Origin: JACKHA01 sp041401985
GTDB taxonomy: Bacteria > Planctomycetota > Phycisphaerae > Phycisphaerales > UBA1924
Assembly: GCA_041401985.1 (NCBI GenBank)
Contig: JAWKTE010000005.1
Location: 124,001 to 188,000 of the forward strand
Direction of reading: 5' to 3'
Length of the DNA stretch: 64,000 nucleotides
The notes under the pieces are model-generated. The model was not told where the DNA came from. It did no database searches and saw nothing but the letters and a program-made list of their open reading frames with translations. Position 1 is the stretch's first letter, and each line of letters begins with the position of its first letter. This document shows, one piece after another, positions 43,692 to 55,600 of this stretch. The position numbers and the translations under genes are program-made.

Positions 43692-46600
43692 ATGCCCACG
43701 CGCAGGATGCCCACACCCGCCCTGACCGCTTTCGTGCTGGCCGCCGGCCTGCCGACGACGCTCGGTGCCGTTCTGGCCTCGCCGGCGTTCGCGCAGGCCG
43801 AGGCGCCGGCGGGCCAAACATCGGGCCAGCCATCGGCCCCGCCATCGGGCCAGCCATCGGACCAGCCCACGGGCGAGGGCGAGCGGCCGGCGTACGCCAA
43901 CGGCCGCCCGATCCGCTTCAACTTCGCCGGGACGCCCTGGAACGAGGTGCTCAACTTCTTCTCGCGCGAGTCGGGCCTGCCGATCATCCGCGAGGGCCAG
44001 GTGCCCAGCGGGGGGATGGAGTTCATCTCCTCCGAGGCTTACTCGTTCGCCGACGCGCTGTCGATCCTGAACCGGGCCCTGAACGTCCACGGCGTACACC
44101 TGCGCCGCGAGGGCGACTTCCTCTATCTGGCGTCGATCGAGAACTCGATGCGTCGCCCCGGCATGGTGATCCAGGGCGGGGCGTTGCCCGAGGGCGTGAC
44201 GCCCGACCAGATCGTGACCATCACGATCCCGCTCTCGAACGCGGTGGCCAAGCAGGTGGTCGAGCAGGTGCGTCCGCTGGTCGGGCCGTACGGCGGGCTG
44301 CAGTCGATCGACGTGCAGAACATGCTCATCCTGGTCGAGACCGCGGCCCAGTGCGAGCGGATCCGCCAGATCGTCCTGGCGATCGACAACGCCCCCGCGA
44401 TCGATCGCGACATCAAGGTCTTCCCGCTGCGCAACGCCCAGGCCCCGGCGGTGGTCGAGTCTCTCAAGGCCCTGGTCGGCATCCGCACCGTGACGCAACT
44501 GGTCGACGGCAACGGGAACCGGACCACGGTCGAAGAGGTCAACGTCTCGGGCGTGAACCTCCAGGCCGACACGCGGTCGAACTCGGTCATCGCGATCGGC
44601 CCGGCGTCTCGTATCGCCGTGGTCGCCGAGCTCGTGCCGATCCTCGACGCCCCGGCGGGCGGGCTGGCGGGCGAGGTGCGGATGAACACGTACCGCCTGC
44701 GGACGGTCTCGGCCGAGACCGCGGCCGAGCGGCTCAACGCCCTGTTCCGCGCGGTGCCGGACGATCGGCGTCCAACGGTGCTCCCGCTGGCCGAGGCGGG
44801 CAAGATCACGGTGGTGGGGCGGGAGTCGCTGCTGGTCCAGGCCCAGGCGCTGCTGGCCGAGATCGATCCGCCGGAACTCAACGGGCACGGGGCGACGCCC
44901 GAGCGGGAGTCGCGCTCGATCCCGCTGCGCCACGCGACGCCGGAGGACGTGGAGCGGGTGGCGACGCGCCTGCTCTCGCCGCGCCAGCAGGAGGTGCTGC
45001 GGTTCACGGCGCTGCGCGACCAGCGGAGCATCCTGATCGTCGGGCCGTCGGACGACATCGACGACTTCGCGGCCCTGATCTCCGGGCTGGACATCCCGGC
45101 CCAGATGGACCAGGAGGTGCGGATCCTGCACCTGGACTCGGCCGACGCCCAGGCGCTGGTGGATCGGGCGCGGGAACTGGTGGAGCAGACGACGCGCGAG
45201 GGCACGCCGGAACTGCGGGTGACGTACAACGCGCGGACCAAGACGCTGACGCTGGTCGGGGCGCGATCCGAGATCTCGAGGTTCGAGACGATCTTCCGCA
45301 ACGTGCAGCAGGCGGCGATCGTGCGCGAGACGCGGACGTACCAACTGGAGTTCGCCAAGCCGTCGGACCTGGCCCAGCGGCTGGACCGCCTGGCCCAGCG
45401 CGTGCTGCGGCCGAACGACGGGCAGGCGTATGTCGCGCCGGTCTTCGAGCCGCTCGACGAGTTGCAGACGCTGATGGTGCGGGCCGAGCCGGGGCAGTTC
45501 CTGGTGCTGGACACGCTGGTGCAGCGCCTGGATCGGGAGCGTCCGCCGGCGACGCAGTTCCAGATCGTGGCGGCCCCGCCCGCGCCCGATGGCAACGTGC
45601 AGGGCGTGATCGACCGGGCCCTGGCGTTGTACGCGGAGCGTTCGCGCGGCGTGGCGCCCGCCGACGCCGGGCCGATCGAGGTCGAGTTCGACGCGGTCTC
45701 GGGCAGCCTGCTGCTTCAGGGGCGGGCCGGCGGGCTGCGGATGTTCAACGACGTGCTTGCCCAGGTGCAGCAGTTGCTGCCGCCGGACCGCGAGACGCGC
45801 CTGGTGGACGTGCGGAACGTCGAGGCATCGGAGATCCTCGGGCCGCTTCAGGAACTGCTCGCGACGGCGGACCCGATCGACCCGGTGCGGACGGTGCCCG
45901 AGCCGGTGATCCAGGTGGTGGAGCGGACCAACTCGCTGCTGGTGACGGCCGAGGACGCGCAGCACCGGGTGATCGCGGACTTCGTGCGGCGATTGGATGT
46001 GCTCGAGCCGGGGAACCTGCCGCCGCTGAAACTGCTGCAACTGCGGACGGCCGAGGCCACCGCCATTGCGCAGATGCTGACCAACCAATACAGCCGCCGC
46101 CCGCAGGCCGACCGGCTGGCCCGCCCGGTCGAGGTGCAGGCCGACGCGGCGACGAACACGCTGATCGTCTCGGCGCACACGGAACTGTTCGACGAGATCA
46201 AGGCGTTCGTGGACGACCTGAACCGCGGCGCAGAAGACGGGCCGGAGCGGGTGACCGAACTGTTCCCGCTGTCGGTGGCGCGGGCCCAGGACGTGGCCCA
46301 GGCGATGGACCGGCTGTACCCGCAGCCCCCGATGCCGGTGGACCGGTTCAACCGCCCGATGCCGTGGGCCCAGCAGCCCAAGGAGGTCACGGTCTCGGCC
46401 GATCCGTCGAGCAACACGCTGATCATCGACGCCCCGGCCGACCGCATGGAGAGCCTGCGGGAACTGGCGGCCAAACTGGACCGGGTTGAGGTCCCGCCGA
46501 TGGCGGAACTCCGCTCGTACCGCGTGGTCAACGCCGATCTGAACGCGATCGCCACGACGCTGCAGTCGCTGGCCACGCAGGGCAACCTGTCGGCCCCGGC

Positions 46601-49600
46601 CAGCAGCGGGCGCCAGGCGGTGCGAGTGGTGGTGCAGACCGAGCCGCGCAGCGGGACGCTGATCGTCGCGGGCGACGAGATCACGTTCGAGCGGGTCGAG
46701 CAGATGCTGGCGGACCTGTCGGCGGTGCCGATCGAGCGTGGGCTGCGGATCGTGCCGATCGCCAACGCGGACGCCGCGGCGGTTCGGGACCGGGCCGTGG
46801 CGATCTACGACGCCCAGGTGGCCCAGATCCCTGGCGCGAACCCGGTCGAGGTGACGGTGGACCAGGAGAGCAACTCGCTCTCGGTCGTGGCCGACGCGGA
46901 GGCGATGCAGCGGTTCATGCGGGTGCTCGATGAACTGCAGCGTCAGGCCGGGCCGGCGCGCGAGATCAGGCTCATCGACCTGCGTCTGGCGCGGGCGACC
47001 GAGGTGGTCGCGTTCCTGGAGGACCTGGTGAACTCGTCGGCGTCGTTCCGAATCGGCGGCGGGGCCGACCCGGTGTTCGAGGCGATCGAGACGACCAATC
47101 AGCTGATGGTCGCGGCCCAGCCGGGGCAGTTGCCCCTGCTCGAGGCGCTGGTGCGGAACCTGGACAACCAGCAGTCGGCGGAGCGCCCGCCGCTGCGGAT
47201 CCTGCGGTTGCGCGCGACCGACGCGACGAACCTGGCCGACGTGCTCAACCGCACGTACAACCAGCGTCCGATCGAGCAGCGGGCCCGCCTGCCGGTGGAG
47301 ATCCAGGCCGACGGCGTGACCAACACGCTGATCGTCTCGGCCCACCCGGACGTGCTGCCGGAGATCGAGGGGATCGTCCGCGAACTGAATGACGCGCAGC
47401 TCCAGGACGCCGAGGGGCGCGAGATCCGCATCTTCCCGCTGCGGTATGCGCGGGCGGACGAACTGGCCCGGACGATCGACCAGATGTTCCCCGAGCCGCC
47501 GGTGCCGATCGACGCGCGCGGGCGTCCGATGCCGCAGCTGCGCCAGCCGCGCGAGGTGGTGGTGCGGGCCGATCGCGGCACGAACGCGCTGATCGTCGAT
47601 GCGCCGGTGGCCCGCCTTGCCGGGTTCCAGCAGATCGTCGAGAGCCTCGACCAGCGGAACGTGGAGGAGGGGATCGAACTCAGGTCTTACCGCGTGCAGC
47701 GGGCGGAACTGAACGCCGTCGCGACGACGATCCGGAACCTGGCGGCCAGCGGGGCGCTGCAGTCCGCCCAGCGCCCGGTGAGCGTGGACGTCGAGCCAGT
47801 CAGCCGGACTGTCATCGTCTCCGGCCCGGCCGAGATCTTCGACCAGGTCGAGCGCGTGCTGGCCGACCTGGACGGCCCGCCGGACCGCCCGGCGACGGCC
47901 CTGAAGTTGTACCGTCTCGAGCACGCGCGGGCCGACCGCCTCCAGCCGCTGCTCAGCCAGTTGCTGGTGACGCGCCTGCGCGAGCAGCGCGAGCACTCGG
48001 GCGAGTCGGTCGTCGATCTGGACAGCCTGATCGACATCGCCGCCGACGCCGCGACCAACACGCTGATCATCTCGGCGCCCGAGCCGCTGCTGCCGGTGGC
48101 GGAGGAATTGATCCGCGCGCTCGACACCGAGGCCGCGGCCATCGGGCGGAACGTCATCCGCGTCGTGCCGCTGACGTACGCCGAGGCCTCGCAGGTCGCC
48201 GGCACGCTGAACCAGGCCGTCGCGACGATGGACCTGCCCAGCGGGACGCGTCCATCCATCATCGCCTCGGCCGGGGGCAACGCGCTGATCCTGTCGGGCG
48301 CCGATGCGGACCTCAAGAAGGTCGAGGAACTTATCCAGCCGCTGGATGCCCGCCCGACCGACGAGGACACGCTCGCGGTCGAGACGTTCCAGCTCGAGCA
48401 CACAGATGCCGCGGCCCTGTCCGCCACCGTGCAGCGCCTGCTCAGCGAGCAGTCGCAGGTCGACTTCCGCCTGCTGCAGTTGCAGGTCCGCTACGGCGAC
48501 CGCTCGCGCCTGTATGCCCCGCCGCCGGTGCGCGTCGAGGCCGCGCCGCGCCAGAACGCGCTGATCGTCTCGGCCCCCGCGGGCACGATCGATCTGGCCC
48601 GCAGCATCATCGAACGCCTCGACCAGCCGGCGGATCGCGCCGACCAGACCGCGACCATCTTCACGCCCATGCGCGGCGATCCGTCGCGCCTGGCCCAGAC
48701 CGTCTCGCGCATGGTGGCCGCGACGTTCCCGCAGGCGCGGCGTCCGCTGGAACTCGTGCCCGATGCCGCGACCGGCTCGATCGTGATCCTCGGCACGCCG
48801 GAGCAGTCGGCCGAGGCCGCGCGCCTGCTGGCGGAGTTCGACGATCGCGCGGTGGCGCTGCCCGATGCGCAGATCCAGGCGTTCGACCTGGCCTCGGCCG
48901 ACGCGGCCAGCGTCGCGTCGATGGTCCAGTCGATGTTGCAGGACCGCTCCCGCTGGCCCGAGCCGCTGCGACAGGCCGAGCGGGCCGGGCTGGCGATCCC
49001 CTCGCCAATGGTCAACACCGACCGGGCCAGCAACCGGCTGCTCGTGTCGGCCCCGTCGCTGCTCATGCCCGTGGCGGTCAACCTGATCGGCACGCTCGAC
49101 CAGGCCCCGCGCGGCGAGGCGGTCGAGGTCTCCGTGTTCCGCCTGACGCGCGGCGACGCGGCGTCGGCGGCCCCGGCCCTGCGCTCGGCCCTGGAAGCCG
49201 ATCGTCGCCCCGGCAGCCCCGCGCCCGTCGTCAACGCCGACGCGGCCAGCAACACGCTCGTCATCGCGGCCTCCGCCGAGCAGATGCCCAAGGTGCGCGA
49301 ACTCATCGCGGGCGTGGACCAGGCGGTCGAGCCGGCGGGCATCGGCGTGCGCACGGTGTTCCTGCGGCATGCGAGGGCCGAGTCGGTCGCCCCGATCGTC
49401 GAGAGCGTGCTGACCAGGCAGGACGACGCCCAGCAGCAGATGCGCCGCAACGTGTGGTGGTTCGACCCGAGCATGCTCGAAGCGGAGCCGGACATCCGCG
49501 TCGCCGCCGAGCCGCGCCTGAACGCGGTGGTCGTATCCGCGCCCGCGGCGGTGCTGGAACTGGCCGAGCAACTCGTGCGGGAACTCGACGTCTCGCCGCA

Positions 49601-52600
49601 GGGGCCGGACCCCTCGCGCCGGATGGTGCGGGTGATCCCGATCGCCAGTGCGGATGCGTCGACGCTGGCCGAGTCGATCTCGGCGATGTTCGGCGACGAT
49701 CTGGTCGGCGAGGCTCCGCCGGTGATCCGCGTCGATGCGTCGAGCAACGCGCTGATCGTGCGGGCCTCGAACGAGCAGATGCAGCGGATCGAGTCGCTGG
49801 CCCGCGAGATCGACGCGGCCAGTTTCTCCTCCAGCCGCCAGATGCGCATGGTGCCCGTGGACCGCTCGCGGGCCGACGCCGCGGCCATGGCCCAGACCAT
49901 CCGCCAGATCATCGAGCAGCGTTCGGGCGTACGCGTCGAAGTGATCTCGGTCGATGAACTCATGCAGCGCGGCCAGCCCGGCGGCGAGGACCCGGACGAC
50001 GACAAGGGCGGCCCCAAGAAGGGGCTTTCGCGCGAGCGGGCGGACCCGGCCGAACCTGCTGGGCCCGCTGAATCACGCGGGCCCCTCGCGGCCGATCCGC
50101 TTGCGACGCCAGACCCGAGCCGTGGCGCGACCGCCGCCGTGCTCAGCGCGATGATGGGCGACTACGCCCCGCCGGGCTCGAGCGTGTCCACCGGCCCATC
50201 CACGGGGGCCATCGCCGCCGAACTCTGGGGCTTCACGTCGCCCGAGCGGACGCCGAAGCGGGCCACGCCCGTGCCCGCCGCGCTACCAGCGCGCAACACC
50301 GCGGACCTCGCGGCCAGCCTGTGGACCAGCGCCGCGGTCGCAACGCCGGCACAGCCGACCCAGCCCGAGGCGCGCCCCGCAACGCCGTCGCCCTCGCCGA
50401 CGCAGCCCGCGGCCAGCCCGACGCCCGAACCGCCACCCGCCGAGAGCGCCGCCGGCTCGATCACCATCGCCGTCGATCCGCGCACCAACTCGCTGCTGGT
50501 CATTGGCTCGCCCCGCCTGACCGACCAGGTCGCCGCCCTCGCCGATGACCTGGCCTCGCAGATCCCGCCGGAGCCGACCACGGTCCGCGTGATCGCCCTG
50601 CCCGACTCGGCCGACCCGCAGTCGATCAACCAGATCATCCAGCAGACCGTCCGCCAGGTCGGGCGGGCCGAGCCCCGCAATCCGGGTGGGTTCACGGGCC
50701 CGGTCGCCTCCACGCCCGATCCCGCGGGCGGAGCCATTATCGTTTGGGCCAACGACACGGACTTTGCGGTGCTGGGCGACCTGATCGCCGCGGTCGCCAG
50801 CCCGGCCGCTGCCGACACGCTCTCGGTCAAGATCTATCCGCTGCGCACGCTGACCGCTCCGGCCGCGGCCCGCGCGGTGAACGACCTGCTCGGCACCAAC
50901 CCGCGCGGCCGCCAGGCCCAGCGGATGCTCTCGCTCGCGCTGGCCGAGGAGCCCGGGCTGGCCCGGACCTTCGACCCGTCGCAGGTCCGCGTCACGCCCA
51001 ATCCCGGCGGCACGGCCCTGATCGTCACCGGTCCGTCCGACGTGCTGCCGCTGCTGGACCGCTTCGTCGCGCTGATCGATCAGACACCGGTGGCCGACCG
51101 CGCCTCGATCCGCCAGTACGCGCTGGCCAACGCCCGCGCGGGCGACCTGCTGCGCACGCTCCAGCCCCTCCTGAGGGCCCAGGCCCGCCAGGACGACTCG
51201 TCGCTGCCCGAGCCGGCGCTGGTGGCCGACGACCGGACCAACTCGCTGTTCATCACCGCCGCCGACGTGCAGCACGAGCAGATCGAACTGCTCATCGCCG
51301 CGGCCGACGCCGAGACCAGCGAGCCCGACCTCGAACTGGCCATCATCACGCTCCAGCAGGCGATGCCCAGCACCGTCCAGCGGATCGTCGAGCAGGTCAT
51401 CATCGGGCGCGACCCGGCCCGGCGCGACCGCGTGCAGATCTCGGCCCAGGACAACTCGGCCCTGTTCGTCGTCCGCGCGCCCGCGGAAGACATCGAGCAG
51501 ATCCGCGCCATCGTCGCGGAGGTGGACACCGCCGAGACCACGGGCCTGCCCGTGCGCACCGTGCGCCTCGAGCGGGCCGACGCCCAGAACGTCGCTCGCG
51601 CCCTGCAGCAGTTCTTCCAGGCCCGGGCCCAGGCCAGCGGACGCCCCGGGCAGCGGAGCGAGAACCGCGTGGCCATCACGGGCGACCGCCAATCGGGCGT
51701 GCTCGTGGTCGCCGCCAGCGACGAGGACTTCGCCCAGGTCCAGGCCATGGTGGCCGACTTCGACGCCCCGGCCGAGCACCGGGAGATGGTGTACCGGATC
51801 ATCCGCCTCGAGAACGCGCTGGCCTCGGAGATCGAGACGACGATCGACCAGATCCAGTGGACGACGTTCGAGGAGCGGGTCTGGGGCAACCGCAACAACG
51901 ACCAGATGCAGGACCGCCTGTACCTGACCGTCAACGACCGCCTGAACGCGGTGGTCGCGGTCGGGCAGGGCGAGATGATCGACACGGTCGAGGCGCTGGT
52001 CCGGGCGCTCGACGTGCCAACGGCCCGGGCCAACACCCGCACCGTCCGCACCGTACCGGTCGAGGGCTCCGCCGACCTTCGGGCCATCGCCAGCGTCATC
52101 GAGGACGCGATGCGCAACCCCGACCTGCCCTGGTGGCAGGACAACGACCCGGACGGCGTGATCGTCCAGGTCGACAACACACGCCGATTGGTCATCCTCG
52201 TCGGGCCGGGCGCGAAGGTGGACCAGGCCGCCGACTTCGTTGCCGAACTGGCGCGCGAGCCGGACCGGGCCGGGCGCGTGGTGACAAGCATCGCGCTGGC
52301 GTACGCCGACGCCGACGCCGCGGCCCGCAGCCTGAACCAGTTCTTCCGCGACCGCAACCGGGCCGCCGGGCGCCCGCTGGAGTCGATCTCGATCATCGGC
52401 TCCAGCGCGGGCAACGTGCTGCTCGTCTCGGCCGACGAGGAGACGATGCCGCTGCTGCGTGAGATGGTCGGGCAGGTCGATCGCCCGGAGATGGGCGACG
52501 ACCGCACGATCGAGGTCTACGCGCTTCGCAACGCCCGGGCCGCGGAAACCGCGACCACAATCCGGAACACCTTCCCGCGCACCGGGCGCAACGACGAGCA

Positions 52601-55600
52601 GGTGATCGTCACGCCGCTGGCCTCGAGCAACTCGCTGGTCGTGTCGGCGCCGCGGAACATGCTGGCCAACGTCGACACGCTCATCGCGCAGCTCGACGCC
52701 CCGCTGACCGACGCCCAGGGCACGATGGTCACGGTGCCGCTGGCCTCGGCCCGGGCCGCCGACGTGGCCCGCGCCCTCCAGGATGCCCTGCCGGACTCGG
52801 TGCAGGTCCGCATCACGCCGGTCGAACGCTCCAACGCGATCCTGCTCTCCGGTTCCGAAGAGGCCGTGAGCCTCGCCGTCCGCCAGATCGAATCGCTCGA
52901 CACCGAGCCGGTCCGCTCGCTCCGCGAGTTCCGGCGCGTCGTGCTCGACGCCGCCACCGCCCGCGACGTGGCCTTCAACATCCGCGCCCTGCTCCGGGCC
53001 CGCGGGCTCGCCACCAATGCCGACGCCCCGACCATCGAGTACTCCGAGCCCGACAACGCCCTGCTCATCTCCGCCGCCCGCGACCAGATCGACCAGATCA
53101 TGCAGATGGTCGACCAGCTCGACATCTCGCCGACCGCCGGGATGCGGACCGAGTTCGTCCGGCTCGAGCACGCCGAGGCCGAGACCGCCGCGCGCGCGCT
53201 GGAGGTCTTCTACGGCGACTTGGCCTACGCCGCAGCCACGCCCGCGGCCCGCAACGTCACCATCGTGCCAGACCCGGCGACCAACTCGTTGGTCATCCAC
53301 GCCGCCGAGGCCGAGTGGTCAGGCATCCAGGCCCTGCTCGAACGCCTGGACTCGCCCGAGTACGACATCTCGCGCCAACTGGCCCTCATCCCGCTGGCCC
53401 ATGCCGACGCGGCCTCCGTCGCCCGCACACTCAACGAAGGCTTCCGCGCCCCGCTCGAGCAGCAGTTCCAGCGCGACCAGGCCCGACGCGCCGCCGAGCA
53501 GCAACGCCGCGGCGGCGGTCAGGACCCGCAGGGCAACCAGACCCCGGCCGCCGGCCCGCCCGTGCTCATCGCGCCCGAGGACACGCCCAGCGTCGCCGCC
53601 GAGCCGCAGACCAACTCGCTGGTGGTCTTCGCCAGCCGCGACGACATCGAGCGCATCCGCGCGCTGGTCGAGCAACTCGACGTGCCGGGCTTCGCCCGCC
53701 TGCCCGAGGCCCACGTGATACCGATCGTCGGGGCCGAGGCCCGCGACATCGCCGAGGCCGTGCGCCAGATGTACGTGAGCACCCTGCCGCGCGAGGCCGG
53801 ATCGAACCGCTCGGTCATCGTCTGGGGCGATCCGGCGAGCAACTCGGTGCTGGTTCGTGCCAGCAGCGACGAACTGGTCGCGATCCGCAGCCTCATCACA
53901 TCGCTGCTGCGTGAAGGGCTGACGACCCAAGCCGTGCCACGCATCCTCCGCCTCGTGGCCGCGCCGTCCGTTCGCGTCCGCGACACCCTTCGCACCACCT
54001 TCAACCCCATTGCCCGCCAGCGCGGCGAAGAACTGGCCATCGAGGCCGACCGCGCCTCCAACGCCCTGATCATCTCCGCCACGCCGGACCTGTACCGCCA
54101 GATCGAGTCGGTCGCCCAGGAACTCGACGCGATGGCGCCCCAACTCGGCGGCCAAGGGGCCGATGGCGGCCCCGTCGCCGGCGCCGGCCAGGCCGTGCTC
54201 ATCATCGACATCACCAACAACGATCCCGCCGCCGTCCGCGACCTGCTCAACCAGATGGGCGTGACGCGACCGGCCCAGGGCGACCGCCAGGGCCTCGTCT
54301 CCGAACCGGTCTCGATCGTTCCGCTCACCAGCCGTCGCGCCCTGGCCATCGTCGCGGCCCCTGCCGACGCCGAGACCGTCGCCGCCCTCGTCCGCGCCAT
54401 CGACGCCGAGCCGGCCATCGCCGACCAGCACGTCGCCACCATCCCGCTGCACCTGGCCAGCGCCGGCCCGATCGCCCAGACGCTCGAGAGCATGCTCGCG
54501 ACCGACCGGAACGCCTCGGGCGCTTCCCCCTCGGCCGCGCTCACCGAGCAGATCCGCCGCCTCCGCCTCTCCGGCGTCGGGGCCAACCTCGAGAACATCC
54601 AGGTCGACCTCACCCGCCCCATCCGCATCGTCCCCGATGCCGCCTCCAACACCATTCTCATCGCCTCGACCGAGGGCAACGTCCGGGCCCTGACCGAGGT
54701 CGTCAAACTCCTCGACACCCTGCCCGTCGGCGAGGCGGTGGTCGTCCGCTTCTTCCCGCTCAACAACGCCTCGGCCGCCCGCATCCGGGGCGTCATCAAC
54801 GAACTTTTCGAGCGCGGCGACCAGATCCGGCGCATCCCCGGCACCAACCGCTCCGGTGTGCCCACGACCACCACCGGCCGCTCCCTCGCGGGGCAGGTCG
54901 CGGTCTCGGTCGACGAGCGCACGAACGCCCTGGTCGTCGCCGGACGCGAAGAGGCCGTGGCGCTGGTCGAAGTCCTCGTCCAGCAACTCGACTCCGACAC
55001 CGCGGCCTCGTGGGTCGAACCGGAGATCATCACCCTCCAACACGCCGACGCGATCGACCTGGCCCGCACCCTCGACGCCGTGCTCATCCAGGGCTCGGTC
55101 GACGACCCCGACGCGACGGCCCTGGCCCGCCAGTTCGGTCGCCTCCGCATGGCCCGCGAGGGCGCCCGCCCGGACCAGATGCTCCAGGCCGACATCTTCC
55201 GCCCCGTCGCCGGGCTGGCCATCACGCCCGAGGAGTCGCTCAACGCGCTCATCGTCGTCGCGACGCCCGCAAACGTCTCGGTCGTGCGTGAACTCGTCTC
55301 GATGCTCGACGTCGAGGCCGCGGCCGCGTCCAACACCGTCCGCATCTTCCCGCTGCGATTCGCCACCGCCGACCGCATCGCCGCGGTCCTCCGCGAGACG
55401 TTCCGCCAGCGCGAGCAGGTCGGCACCACCCGCCCCGAGGACCAGGTCGTCGTCTCGTCGGACCTGCGGACCAACTCGCTGGTGGTCTCCACCAGCCCCC
55501 GCTCGTTCGAGATCGTCGAGAGCCTGCTGTCGACCCTCGACGCCGAGCAGGCCAGCCCCGCCGTGGGCATCCACATCATCCGCGTCGACGGCGTCGACGT

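Noticed and set aside
43821..43870. Short tandem repeat (ccatcgggccag) near the secretin start
   Set aside because: It only encodes the Gly/Gln/Pro/Ser-rich spacer after the signal peptide and has too few copies to be notable.
43647..49571. A 1974-residue open frame antisense to the secretin gene
   Set aside because: It is rich in Arg, His, Gln and Leu, has no recognisable domain or signal, and mirrors the repeats of the real gene. Long antisense frames are expected at this GC content.
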